Assembly: GCA_025464925.1 (NCBI GenBank)
Contig: JAODMS010000013.1
Location: forward strand, 1 to 12,116
Reading direction: 5' to 3'
Source of the DNA: Arthrobacter sp.
GTDB lineage: Bacteria > Actinomycetota > Actinomycetes > Actinomycetales > Micrococcaceae
DNA length: 12,116 bases
The translations under genes and the position numbers were made by a program. The notes beneath the pieces were generated by a model. It worked only from the letters and a program-made list of their open reading frames with translations. It was not told the DNA's origin and made no database searches. The stretch's first letter is position 1, and each line of letters begins with the position of its first letter. This document shows, piece by piece, positions 1 through 7,295 of the stretch.

Positions 1-2223
1 TTCGGTGGCGTTGGCGATGTAGCGGGAGAGGTTCGGCTCGTCGTAGACGATTTCCATGCCGCGGCCGCCGAGGTCGTAGGAGGGACTGACCAGGACCGGG
101 TATCCGATCTCGTCTGCGATCTTCTTGGCGTCCTCGAAGGACACGGCGGTGCCGTTCTTCGGTGAGACGAGTCCGGCCTTGTCGAGGACGCGGGAGAAGG
201 CGCCCCGGTGTTCGGCGAGGTCGATCGCTTCCGGGGAGGTGCCGAGGATCGGCACGCCGGCGTCGGCGAGCTGCTGGGCGAGCTTGAGCGGGGTCTGGCC
301 GCCGAGCTGGACGAAGACGCCCATCACGCCGCCGGTGCGCTCTTCGGCGGCGATGACCTCGAGGACGTCCTCGAGGGTGAGCGGTTCGAAGTACAGCCGC
401 GTGGAGACGTCGTAGTCGGTGGAGACGGTCTCCGGGTTGCAGTTGACCATCACGGTCTCGTAGCCGGCCTTGCGCAGTGCCATCGAGGCGTGGACGCAGG
501 AGTAGTCGAACTCGATGCCCTGGCCGATCCGGTTCGGACCGGAACCGAGGATGATGATCGACGGCTTGGCGTGCAGCGCCACCTCGTCCTCCTCGTCGTA
601 GGAGGAGTAGTGGTACGGCGTGTACGCGGCGAACTCGGCCGCGCAGGTGTCCACGGTCTTGTAGACGGGGCGGATGCCCAGGGCCTGCCGGACGCCGCGG
701 ACGACGTCTTCGGAGTTGTGAGTCAGGGCTCCGATCTGCTCGTCGGAGAAGCCGTGGCGCTTGGCGCGCTGCAGCATCTCCGGGGTCAATGCGGCGGCCT
801 GCCGGATTTCGAGGGAGATCTCGTTCAGGAGCTGGAGCTGGTCCAGGTACCACGGGTCGATCTTGGTGGCCTCAAAGAGCTGCTCCACGGTGGCGCCGCC
901 GAGCAGGGCGCGCTGGACCTGGTGCAGGCGGTCCGTGGTGGGCCGCTTGGACTTCTCGATCAGCTCGGCCACTTCCCATTCCGGGACGTGGCTGAAGTCC
1001 AGCTGGGAACCCTTCTGCTCTAGGGAGCGGAGCGCCTTCTGCAGGGCTTCGGTGAAGTTGCGTCCCATCGCCATGGCCTCGCCCACCGATTTCATGGTGG
1101 TGGTCAGCGTGGGGTCCGCCGCCGGGAATTTCTCGAAGGCGAAGCGCGGGACCTTCACGACGACGTAGTCCAGGGTCGGCTCGAAAGAGGCCGGCGTCTT
1201 CTGGGTGATGTCGTTGGGGATCTCGTCGAGGGTGTAGCCGAGGGAGAGCTTGGTGGCGATCTTGGCGATCGCGAAGCCGGTGGCCTTGGAGGCGAGGGCG
1301 GAGGACCGGGAGACGCGCGGGTTCATCTCGATGACGACGACGCGGCCGGTGTCCGGCTCGACGGCGAACTGGATGTTGCAGCCACCGGTGTCGACGCCGA
1401 CTTCGCGGATGACCGCGATGGAAATGTCGCGCAGGCGCTGGTACTCGCGGTCCGTCAGGGTCAGCGCCGGGGCTACCGTGATGGAGTCACCGGTGTGCAC
1501 GCCGACCGGGTCAAAGTTCTCGATGGAGCAGACGACCACGACGTTGTCGTTCTTGTCGCGCATCATCTCGAGCTCGTATTCCTTCCAGCCGAGGATGCTC
1601 TCTTCGAGCAGCACCTCGCTGGTGGGGCTGTACTGCAGGCCCTGGCCGACGATCCGGCGGAGGTCGTTCTCGTCGTAGGCGAGGCCGGAACCGAGGCCGC
1701 CCATGGTGAAGGAGGGCCGGACCACCATCGGGTAGCCCAGGTCCTCGGCCGCTTTCAGGGCCTCGTCGATGGTGTGGATGATGTGGCTGCGCGCCGATTC
1801 GGCGCCGCAGCGTTCCACGACGCCCTTGAACTTCTCCCGGTCCTCGCCGAGCTCGATCGCGGCAATGTTGGCGCCGATCAGTTCCACGTTGTACTTCTCC
1901 AGCACACCGTTCTTGTCCAGCGCGATCGCGGTGTTGAGCGCGGTCTGGCCGCCGAGGGTCGGCAGGATCGCGTCCGGGCGTTCCTTGGCGATGATCTTTT
2001 CGACCACCTCGGGGGTGATCGGTTCGATGTATGTGGCGTCGGCGAACTCCGGGTCGGTCATGATGGTGGCCGGGTTGGAGTTGACCAGGATGACGCGGAG
2101 GCCTTCGTCCTTGAGGACGCGCAGTGCCTGGGTGCCGGAGTAGTCGAATTCGGCCGCCTGGCCGATCACGATCGGGCCGGAACCGATGACCAGGACGCTC
2201 TTAAGGTCAGTTCTCTTGGGCAT
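1..2223 (-). CDS. carB: Carbamoyl-phosphate synthase large subunit (partial, C-terminus beyond window)
   Basis: CarB makes carbamoyl phosphate from bicarbonate, two ATP and ammonia tunnelled from CarA, feeding pyrimidine and arginine synthesis. The frame is open for 741 codons from ATG (2223–2221); about 1,100 residues is usual, so the end lies off the left edge. Visible: the N-terminus [21 protein letters not shown]; first ATP-grasp domain with EDR (Arg129), RPSFTMGG (Arg169) and the metal-site stretch VIEMN near 298; oligomerisation region about 400–550; [14 protein letters not shown] opening the carbamoyl-phosphate half; second ATP-grasp start with EHR (Arg673) and [10 protein letters not shown]. 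Oddity: the second-domain counterpart of RPS reads VSPSYD (Ser713, Asp717), replacing an Arg that binds nucleotide in the family (E. coli Arg715). The start overlaps the carA stop by one base (TAATG), so translation is probably coupled. Family certain; activity of the second site open. Confidence 0.97.
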   Translation of the reverse strand, partial: MPKRTDLKSVLVIGSGPIVIGQAAEFDYSGTQALRVLKDEGLRVILVNSNPATIMTDPEFADATYIEPITPEVVEKIIAKERPDAILPTLGGQTALNTAIALDKNGVLEKYNVELIGANIAAIELGEDREKFKGVVERCGAESARSHIIHTIDEALKAAEDLGYPMVVRPSFTMGGLGSGLAYDENDLRRIVGQGLQYSPTSEVLLEESILGWKEYELEMMRDKNDNVVVVCSIENFDPVGVHTGDSITVAPALTLTDREYQRLRDISIAVIREVGVDTGGCNIQFAVEPDTGRVVVIEMNPRVSRSSALASKATGFAIAKIATKLSLGYTLDEIPNDITQKTPASFEPTLDYVVVKVPRFAFEKFPAADPTLTTTMKSVGEAMAMGRNFTEALQKALRSLEQKGSQLDFSHVPEWEVAELIEKSKRPTTDRLHQVQRALLGGATVEQLFEATKIDPWYLDQLQLLNEISLEIRQAAALTPEMLQRAKRHGFSDEQIGALTHNSEDVVRGVRQALGIRPVYKTVDTCAAEFAAYTPYHYSSYDEEDEVALHAKPSIIILGSGPNRIGQGIEFDYSCVHASMALRKAGYETVMVNCNPETVSTDYDVSTRLYFEPLTLEDVLEVIAAEERTGGVMGVFVQLGGQTPLKLAQQLADAGVPILGTSPEAIDLAEHRGAFSRVLDKAGLVSPKNGTAVSFEDAKKIADEIGYPVLVSPSYDLGGRGMEIVYDEPNLSRYIANATE

Positions 2224-3557
2224 TACTTCTTGTCCTCAGTCTTGGATTCGGTGGAAGGCTTGGTGGCGGCGGCAGCCGCGGGAGCAGCCGTCGCGGTTGC
2301 GCTGCCGGCGGCTTCCTTCTTGCTGTCCGCCATCAGGTCGATGAAACGGTCAAAGAGGTAGGCGGCGTCGTGCGGGCCGGAGGCGGCCTCGGGGTGGTAC
2401 TGCACCGAGAAAGCCGGGATGTCGAGGCAGGACAGGCCTTCGACGACGTCGTCATTGAGGCTCACGTGGCTGACCTCGACGCGGCCGAACCGCTCCTCGG
2501 GCGCCTGGGTGGCGCCGTTGAGCGGCGCGTCGACGGCAAAGCCGTGGTTCTGCGAGGTGATCTCCACCTTTCCGGTGCGGCGGTCCATCACCGGCTGGTT
2601 GATGCCGCGGTGCCCGTAGCGGAGCTTGTAGGTGCCGAAGCCGAGGGCGCGGCCCAGGATCTGGTTGCCGAAGCAGATGCCGAAGTACGGGATCCTCTCA
2701 TCCAACACCGAGCGGAGCAGCTTCACCTGGTTGTCCGCCGTGGCCGGGTCGCCCGGACCGTTGGACATGAAGAAGCCGTCCGGGTTCACCGCGTTGACGT
2801 CCTCGATGGTTGAGGTGGCCGGCAGCACGTGCACGCGGACGCCGCGCTCGGCGAGGCGGATCGGGGTCATCCGCTTGATCCCGAGGTCGATCGCCGCGAT
2901 GCTGAAAAGCGGTTCGCCGTCCCAGCCCCAGTCCTTGGGTTCGACCGTGTAGGCCTTGTCGACGCTGACTTCCTCGGCGAGGCGGGAGCCTTCCATCGGG
3001 GCGCTGGCCAGGACGGTGTCCACAAGTTCCTTGTCCGTGGCGCGGACGGCATCGCCGGAGAAGATCCCGGCGCGCATGGTCTTGTGTTCGCGCAGGTGCC
3101 GGGTGATGGCGCGGGTGTCCACGCCCTGGATGCCGACGATGCCCTGCTCGGCCAGCTCGGAGTCGAGGGACCGCTCGGAGCGCCAGTTGGACGGGCGGCG
3201 GGCGGCGTCGCGGACGATGTAGCCGGCCACCCAGATGCGCCGGGACTCGGCGTCTTCCCTGTTCACTCCGGTGTTGCCGATGTGCGGTGCCGTCTGCACC
3301 ACGAGCTGGCGGGCGTAGGAGGGGTCGGTGATGGTCTCCTGGTAGCCGGTCATGCCGGTGGCGAACACCGCCTCGCCGAGGGTGGTTCCGGTGGCGCCGT
3401 AGCTGGTGCCGCGGAAGATCCGGCCGTCCTCGAGTACGAGGACGGCGGGGGTCGACGTGGCTGCGTCAGGTGCGGTTTTGCTCGTTGCTGTCACTGCGGT
3501 GTCTCTCACTTCGGTATCTGTCACTGCTGTTTTCTTCACTGCGTGAGGGTCCGTCAC
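2223..3557 (-). CDS. carA: Carbamoyl-phosphate synthase small (glutamine amidotransferase) subunit
   Basis: CarA hydrolyses glutamine and passes ammonia to CarB. Numbered from an upstream ATG at 3581, the conserved CarA domain starts near residue 46 ([14 protein letters not shown]). The class I glutaminase part has nucleophile Cys303 in GICFGNQ and His396/Glu398 in QYHPEAA; the triad is intact. I prefer the GTG at 3557: it has a Shine-Dalgarno GGAAAG (3565–3570) 7 nt upstream and follows the preceding gene's stop by 4 nt. The ATG at 3581 overlaps that gene and has only a weak site. More in-frame GTGs follow within a short tandem repeat, so a start further downstream (residue 30) is possible. 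Odd: a Thr/Val-rich, non-conserved N-terminus and a C-terminal tail of about 33 residues, rich in Ala, Thr and Lys, after the last core segment ([10 protein letters not shown]). Both look like disordered appendages. Confidence 0.96.
   Translation of the reverse strand: MTDPHAVKKTAVTDTEVRDTAVTATSKTAPDAATSTPAVLVLEDGRIFRGTSYGATGTTLGEAVFATGMTGYQETITDPSYARQLVVQTAPHIGNTGVNREDAESRRIWVAGYIVRDAARRPSNWRSERSLDSELAEQGIVGIQGVDTRAITRHLREHKTMRAGIFSGDAVRATDKELVDTVLASAPMEGSRLAEEVSVDKAYTVEPKDWGWDGEPLFSIAAIDLGIKRMTPIRLAERGVRVHVLPATSTIEDVNAVNPDGFFMSNGPGDPATADNQVKLLRSVLDERIPYFGICFGNQILGRALGFGTYKLRYGHRGINQPVMDRRTGKVEITSQNHGFAVDAPLNGATQAPEERFGRVEVSHVSLNDDVVEGLSCLDIPAFSVQYHPEAASGPHDAAYLFDRFIDLMADSKKEAAGSATATAAPAAAAATKPSTESKTEDKK
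3483..3542 (-). repeat. Four tandem 15-bp degenerate units at the 5' end of carA
   Basis: Read on the minus strand, four consecutive 15-base units start GCAGTGA, GCAGTGA, GAAGTGA and GCAGTGA. They encode the pentapeptides [15 protein letters not shown] and AVTAT. Each unit carries an in-frame GTG. They sit before the conserved CarA domain, so copy number could change without harming the enzyme. Confidence 0.7.
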
Positions 3558-3561
3558 TTTG

Positions 3562-4080
3562 TTACTTTCCACTATCGGCATCTGCCTGAGGGGCTGCGGA
3601 GATCAATTCTTGCAAGGCGCTGAGGAGGATTGCCTTGTCTTCGGCACGCCGGGTGCGGAACCCAGAGTCCAGCTCGCGGGTGCCCAGCATCCAGCTGAGC
3701 ACCAGGAGCCCGTCCTTTTCCACGAATTTGCCGGCCATGCCGCTGTCCTGGCGCACCCCGGTCAGCCTGCCGGCCGGGATGAACACCGGACCCGCGCCGG
3801 AGCGCTCGAAAAGCACTCCTTCCGGATGAACGCTGAGTTCGGCGTTGGTGCGGAGCCCTAAGTTGTGGACGGCGATACGGTCCAGCCAGTCACCGGCGGT
3901 GGTGGAAGCGACGTACTGGCCGTCCGCCGCGGCCAGCGGGGCGCCAAGTTCCGCGGGGACCGCCGGCAGGGGGTCGACGTCGGACTGGCGGCGCAGCCGG
4001 TTCCGCCAGCCGATCGCCAGCAGGGCGAAGACGATCACGGCGAGGGACAGCATCAGCAGTCCCGGGAGCAGCCTGTCCAT
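3562..4080 (-). CDS. Single-pass membrane protein with PH-like domain, in pyr operon (function unknown)
   Basis: This is a 172-residue protein without an established function. Residues about 4–24 form one hydrophobic helix, followed at once by RNRLRRQ, so the rest should face the cytoplasm. Residues about 55–165 form a small beta-rich domain ending in a helix, with the segment [21 protein letters not shown] near 124–144; this resembles the PH-like proteins annotated here in actinobacteria. M. tuberculosis has a membrane protein (Rv1382) at the same place, between pyrC and carA (from memory). Its ATG overlaps the pyrC stop by one base (TGATG), with no clear Shine-Dalgarno, so it probably depends on coupled translation. 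Its stop is 4 nt before the preferred carA GTG. The position suggests a role linked to pyrimidine synthesis, perhaps docking the enzymes at the membrane; that is inference only. Confidence 0.85.
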   Translation of the reverse strand: MDRLLPGLLMLSLAVIVFALLAIGWRNRLRRQSDVDPLPAVPAELGAPLAAADGQYVASTTAGDWLDRIAVHNLGLRTNAELSVHPEGVLFERSGAGPVFIPAGRLTGVRQDSGMAGKFVEKDGLLVLSWMLGTRELDSGFRTRRAEDKAILLSALQELISAAPQADADSGK

Positions 4081-5450
4081 CAGCGCCGGCCCGGCGTCGG
4101 GGTCTCGGGCGCGTCCGCCGGATAGCGGTAGGGGGTGTTCAGCTTGCCGTCCAGGACGGTGGGATGGCCCCTGAAGAACGTCGCCACCACCCTGCCGGGA
4201 AGTTCCCGGCCGGCAAACGGAGAGTTACGGCCCATGGTTGCCATCTTAGAAGGGTCCACCGTCCAGCGCGCAGCCGGGTCCACCAGTATGACGTTGGCCG
4301 GTTCGCCGGCTTCGAGGGGCCGGCCCTGGTCGTCCAGCCGGCCGATGGCGGCGGGCGCGCTGGAAGTGACGCGGGCGAAGTCGGCCCAGCCCATCAGCCC
4401 GGTCTCAATCATCGTGTGCTGGACCACCGAGAGCGCGGTTTCCAGACCGGTCATGCCCATGGCGGCCTGCGCCCACTCGCATTCCTTGTGCTCACTCGGG
4501 TGCGGGGCGTGGTCCGTGCCGACGACGTCGATTGTTCCGTCGGCCAGCGCGGCGCGCAGGGCCTGCACATCGGCGTCGGTGCGCAGCGGCGGATTGACCT
4601 TGTAGACCGGATCGTAGCCGCGGGCCAGATCGTCCGTGAGCCACAGGTGGTGGGGCGTAACCTCGGCCGTGACGTTGACCCCGCGGGACTTGGCCCAGCG
4701 GATGATCTCCACGGACCCGGCGGTGGAGACGTGGCAGACGTGCAGCCGGGAGCCGACGTGCTGGGCGAGCAGCACGTCGCGGGCGATGATGCTTTCCTCG
4801 GCGACGGCGGGCCAGCCGGTGAGCCCGAGGACGGCGGAGACCTCCCCTTCGTTCATCTGGGCGCCGGCGGTGAGGCGCGGTTCCTGCGCGTGCTGGGCCA
4901 CCACGCCGTCGAACGCCTTCACGTATTCGAGGGCGCGGCGCATCAGCACGGGGTCGTGCACGCAGATGCCGTCATCGGAGAAGACCCGCACCTGGGCACG
5001 CGAATCCGCCATGGCACCGAGCTCGGCCAGCTGCTCTCCCGCGAGACCCACGCTGACGGCACCGACCGGCCGCACGTCCACCCAGCCGGCAGCACGGCCG
5101 AGGGTGTGCACCTGCTCCACGACGCCGGCGGTGTCCGCCACCGGCGTGCTGTTGGCCATCGCATGAACGGCCGTGTAGCCACCCAGGGCGGCGGCGCGGC
5201 TGCCGGTTTCAACCGTTTCGGCGTCCTCGCGGCCGGGCTCGCGCAGGTGGGTGTGGATGTCCACCATGCCGGGCAGCGCCACCAGTCCGGCGGCCTCAAG
5301 AACAGTGGCACCGTCAGCTCGGAGGTTCTTGCCGCGTTGGGCGACGATGCCGTTCCGGATCAGAAGGTCCTCGGCGGCTCCGCCCAGAATCGCGGCACCC
5401 CGGATGAGGTAGGCGCCGTTGTTGACTGAATCCTGTTGCTGTTCGGCCAT
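4080..5450 (-). CDS. pyrC: Dihydroorotase, class I
   Basis: PyrC cyclises N-carbamoyl-L-aspartate to dihydroorotate, the third pyrimidine step, in the cytoplasm. The 456-residue protein is an amidohydrolase barrel with the expected ligands: His66 and His68 in DIHTHLREPG, His187 in AQHAQEP, His240 in CHVSTAGS and Asp313 in GTDHAPH. The substrate-binding Arg70 follows the HTH pair. At the bridging position the sequence is FSDDG (Asp159), where many amidohydrolases have a carboxylated Lys; Asp is known in class I bacterial dihydroorotases. The ATG at 5450 overlaps the pyrB stop by one base (TGATG) and has an AGGAGA site about 8 nt upstream inside the pyrB 3' end. The length is slightly above the usual 425–440, from a short Gln-rich N-terminus and a Pro-rich C-terminus. 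Confidence 0.97.
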   Translation of the reverse strand: MAEQQQDSVNNGAYLIRGAAILGGAAEDLLIRNGIVAQRGKNLRADGATVLEAAGLVALPGMVDIHTHLREPGREDAETVETGSRAAALGGYTAVHAMANSTPVADTAGVVEQVHTLGRAAGWVDVRPVGAVSVGLAGEQLAELGAMADSRAQVRVFSDDGICVHDPVLMRRALEYVKAFDGVVAQHAQEPRLTAGAQMNEGEVSAVLGLTGWPAVAEESIIARDVLLAQHVGSRLHVCHVSTAGSVEIIRWAKSRGVNVTAEVTPHHLWLTDDLARGYDPVYKVNPPLRTDADVQALRAALADGTIDVVGTDHAPHPSEHKECEWAQAAMGMTGLETALSVVQHTMIETGLMGWADFARVTSSAPAAIGRLDDQGRPLEAGEPANVILVDPAARWTVDPSKMATMGRNSPFAGRELPGRVVATFFRGHPTVLDGKLNTPYRYPADAPETPTPGRR

Positions 5451-6463
5451 CAGTGGTTCTCCTGCTTGGCATAGGGGGCGTTCGGATGGGCGGCTGGCCC
5501 GCGGGTGTCCCCGGAGAGCAGCAGGTACAGGGCTGCCATCCGGATGGAGACACCGTTGCGCACCTGCGCGAGCACGGTGGAGCGGGGCGAGTCCGCGGCG
5601 GCGGCCGAAATTTCCAGCCCCCGGTTCATGGGACCGGGGTGCAGAATGATGGTGTCCTTCATGCCCAGGCTGTCCAGGGCGCGGAGCCTGTTGTCGTCGA
5701 AGCCCCAGCGCCGCGAGTACTCGCGTGTGGTCGGAAAGAAGGACGCATCCATCCGCTCGCCCTGGAGGCGGAGCATCATGATGGCATCCACACCCTTTTC
5801 GAGGGTCTCATCGAGATCGTAGCTGACGCTGCAGGGCCACTTCTCGACGCCGACAGGCAGGAGAGTGGGCGGCGCCACCAGGGTGACTTCGGCGCCCAGG
5901 GTGCGGAGCAGCCAGACGTTGGACCGCGCCACCCGGGAGTGGAGCACGTCCCCGGCGATGGCGACCCGCATGCCCGCGAGGTCTGCACCGGCGGAGCTGG
6001 TGCCGCCCAGCTTCGACCAGTGCCGGCGCATGGTGAACGCATCCAGCAGTGCCTGGGTGGGGTGTTCATGGGTGCCGTCACCGGCGTTGATCACCGCTGC
6101 GTCGATCCAATCGGTGGCCGCCAGCCGGTGCGGAGCCCCCGACGCCCAGTGCCGGATCACGACGGCGTCGGCGCCCATCGCGGCCAGCGTCTGCGCGGTG
6201 TCCTTGAGGGACTCGCCCTTGGAGACGGAGGATCCTTTCGCTGAGAAGTTGATGACGTCGGCGGAGAGTCGCTTGGCGGCGGCTTCGAACGAGATGCGGG
6301 TCCGGGTGGAGTCTTCGAAGAACAGGTTGACCACGGTGCGGCCGCGCAGCGCGGGCAGCTTCTTGACTTCGCGCTCCCCCACGGCCGCCATTTCTTCGGC
6401 GGTGTCGAGGATGCGGATGGCGTTGGACAGGCTCAGGTCTTCGGTGGAAAGCAGGTGCCTCAT
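5450..6463 (-). CDS. pyrB: Aspartate carbamoyltransferase catalytic subunit
   Basis: PyrB joins carbamoyl phosphate to aspartate, the committed pyrimidine step. At 337 residues it is slightly longer than the usual 305–320. Motifs: FFEDSTRTR (Ser52–Arg56), the carbamoyl-phosphate loop; SVSKGES with Lys82, the lysine reaching in from the neighbouring subunit; [10 protein letters not shown] (His134–Gln137); and HPGPMNRG (from His275) in the aspartate domain. No pyrI regulatory chain is visible, as expected outside enterobacteria. The ATG overlaps the pyrR stop as ATGA (4 bases), with GAGG 7 nt upstream inside pyrR. The ATC enzymes of related operons often associate with class I PyrC; that is plausible here but not shown. 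Confidence 0.97.
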   Translation of the reverse strand: MRHLLSTEDLSLSNAIRILDTAEEMAAVGEREVKKLPALRGRTVVNLFFEDSTRTRISFEAAAKRLSADVINFSAKGSSVSKGESLKDTAQTLAAMGADAVVIRHWASGAPHRLAATDWIDAAVINAGDGTHEHPTQALLDAFTMRRHWSKLGGTSSAGADLAGMRVAIAGDVLHSRVARSNVWLLRTLGAEVTLVAPPTLLPVGVEKWPCSVSYDLDETLEKGVDAIMMLRLQGERMDASFFPTTREYSRRWGFDDNRLRALDSLGMKDTIILHPGPMNRGLEISAAAADSPRSTVLAQVRNGVSIRMAALYLLLSGDTRGPAAHPNAPYAKQENH

Positions 6464-7059
6464 GCGGCCGCCTCGATAACCACTTCGTTGACCGCCTGGC
6501 CATCCGCGGTGTCGGTTTCCTCGAGCCGGACACGCACTTTTTCGGAGGAGGAGGTGGGGAGGTTTTTGCCAACGTGGTCTGCGCGGATGGGCAGTTCACG
6601 GTGGCCGCGGTCGATCAGCACCGCCAGGCGGACGCTTCGCGGGCGGCCCAGATCGACGATGGCGTCCAGGGCCGCGCGGATGGTCCGTCCCGAGTAGAGG
6701 ACGTCGTCGATCAGCACGACCACCTTGTTGTCGATCCCGGTGCGCGGAAGCTGCGTGGGGTACGGCGGACGCGTGGGCTGACGCGAAAGGTCATCGCGGA
6801 ACATCGTCACATCCAGCTGGCCGACGATGGCGGCGGCGTCCACGGTGGGATCGGCGGCGGCTATTTTGGCGGCGAGGCGGACGGCGAGGGGATAACCCCG
6901 GCGCGGGATACCGAGCAGGACCAGGTCCTGGGAGCCCTTGTTGGCCTCGAGAATTTCATGGGCGATACGAGTCAGAGCACGGTCAATGTCGGCCTGGTTG
7001 AGGACAACCCTGGTGAGTACAACCTTGGCCGGAACCGGTGTTTCTGGAACAGAAGTCAA
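6460..7059 (-). CDS. pyrR: Bifunctional pyr operon RNA-binding regulator / uracil phosphoribosyltransferase
   Basis: PyrR binds pyr mRNA when UMP is high and also has uracil phosphoribosyltransferase activity. From the TTG at 7059 it is 199 residues (B. subtilis PyrR is about 181). The PRPP-binding motif is [14 protein letters not shown] (about 113–126), and [14 protein letters not shown] (about 46–59) is the conserved loop. The open frame could begin at a GTG at 7086, but those codons (Arg/Gly/Lys-rich) are the Shine-Dalgarno and PyrR-binding hairpin themselves. AGGGGAGG at 7066–7073 sits 6 nt before the TTG, an excellent fit, and no ATG is near. It is the first gene of the pyr operon, overlapping pyrB by 4 bases. 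Regulation is probably autogenous through the leader hairpin. Start choice about 85% sure, family near certain. Confidence 0.95.
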   Translation of the reverse strand: MTSVPETPVPAKVVLTRVVLNQADIDRALTRIAHEILEANKGSQDLVLLGIPRRGYPLAVRLAAKIAAADPTVDAAAIVGQLDVTMFRDDLSRQPTRPPYPTQLPRTGIDNKVVVLIDDVLYSGRTIRAALDAIVDLGRPRSVRLAVLIDRGHRELPIRADHVGKNLPTSSSEKVRVRLEETDTADGQAVNEVVIEAAA

Positions 7060-7065
7060 AGCTCG

Positions 7066-7073
7066 CCTCCCCT
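7066..7073 (-). promoter_or_regulatory. Shine-Dalgarno of pyrR that decides the TTG start
   Basis: AGGGGAGG on the minus strand, 6 nt before TTG (7059). It is the strongest ribosome-binding site seen in the window. Its 5' half (A7073 and the following Gs) can pair with the U tract at 7098–7103, so the leader hairpin would hide it. Confidence 0.8.
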
Positions 7074-7104
7074 TTCCCCGCCTCACGGGACGGAATTAAA
7101 AAAG
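7069..7104 (-). promoter_or_regulatory. PyrR-binding hairpin in the pyr operon leader
   Basis: The minus-strand RNA reads CGUC-CCGUGA-GGCG at 7092–7079. This matches the conserved PyrR-binding loop (UCC-N-G-N-GAGG-C): upper stem C7092-G7079, G7091-C7080, U7090·G7081, C7089-G7082 and a six-base loop of the form CNGNGA. C7093-G7078 and two U·G wobbles extend it to 7 pairs (7095–7076). Below it, two As (7096–7097) bulge on the 5' side, as in Bacillus binding loops. U7098–C7104 then pairs with A7075–G7069, which includes most of the pyrR Shine-Dalgarno. There is no terminator-like hairpin with a U tail before pyrR, so PyrR is expected to block translation rather than cause attenuation, as reported for mycobacteria. 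Pairings were worked out by eye. Confidence 0.75.
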
Positions 7105-7110
7105 GATCAT
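7096..7110 (-). CDS. Possible four-codon leader ORF (M-I-L-F-stop) before the PyrR hairpin
   Basis: ATG ATC CTT TTT TAA lies on the minus strand of the pyrR leader. Its stop directly abuts the 5' arm of the binding loop. GAAAG lies 5 nt before the ATG, a weak ribosome-binding site. Ribosomes here would cover the U tract that can mask the pyrR Shine-Dalgarno. So short an ORF can occur by chance. Confidence 0.25.
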   Translation of the reverse strand: MILF

Positions 7111-7121
7111 TTGTGCTTTCA

Positions 7122-7130
7122 AAATTACCA
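7122..7130 (-). promoter_or_regulatory. Candidate extended -10 promoter of the pyr operon
   Basis: TGGTAATTT on the minus strand fits TGn plus TAnnnT, an extended -10 element, in a locally AT-rich stretch. Transcription would begin near 7115, giving a leader of about 55 nt that holds the whole PyrR hairpin. No convincing -35 lies 16–18 nt upstream. Confidence 0.35.
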
Positions 7131-7212
7131 CAGGGGCTGCAACGGACTCTCCCCCCGCAACGCGGCGTGCGTCACAGCGGCCCGCCCCGATGGAGCGCCC
7201 GGCAGGAAGCGC

Positions 7213-7254
7213 CCGGGCCGGCTGGCAGCCGGCGGCAGCGATTTGCCGGCCCGG
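7213..7254. repeat. Perfect 10-bp inverted repeat in the pyrR/prsW intergenic region
   Basis: CCGGGCCGGC (7213–7222) is matched exactly by GCCGGCCCGG (7245–7254) across 22 bases. A second, smaller stem overlaps it: CCGGCT-GGC-AGCCGG at 7218–7232. It lies between divergent genes and upstream of both, so an operator or a cruciform is possible. The GC-rich composition makes chance palindromes common. Confidence 0.45.
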
Positions 7255-7282
7255 CGATGTACGCGGCAGGGCGCCTTGACCA

Positions 7283-7288
7283 TAGGCT
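7283..7288 (+). promoter_or_regulatory. Candidate -10 for a leaderless prsW-family transcript
   Basis: TAGGCT fits the actinobacterial -10 pattern TAnnnT and ends 7 nt before the ATG at 7296, so transcription would start at or next to the start codon. No Shine-Dalgarno precedes this ATG. No clear -35 is present at normal spacing. Confidence 0.35.
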
Positions 7289-7295
7289 TTTGTCC

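Noticed and set aside
208..1023. 271-codon open frame on the plus strand, and similar ones at 1495–2361 and 2829–3623
   Set aside because: They mirror carB and carA on the other strand; Val/Gly/Asp-rich translations are the usual shadow of GC-rich genes.
4164..5429. 421-codon open frame on the plus strand
   Set aside because: It lies antisense to pyrC, whose motifs and overlaps with its neighbours are clear; the frame has no recognisable domain and is typical of high-GC shadow frames.
7060..7086. GTG at 7086 as the pyrR start
   Set aside because: The GTG is in the PyrR-binding loop and the added codons are the Shine-Dalgarno; TTG 7059 has ideal spacing.
7038..7295. Longer N-terminus for the PrsW-family gene, starting near 7038
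   Set aside because: It would overlap the pyrR coding start, the PyrR hairpin and the inverted repeat; the added residues show no conserved pattern.
7087..7295. PyrR-controlled transcription attenuator before pyrR
   Set aside because: No GC stem followed by a U run is found between the likely promoter and the pyrR start; the U tract at 7098–7103 precedes the binding hairpin instead of following a stem.
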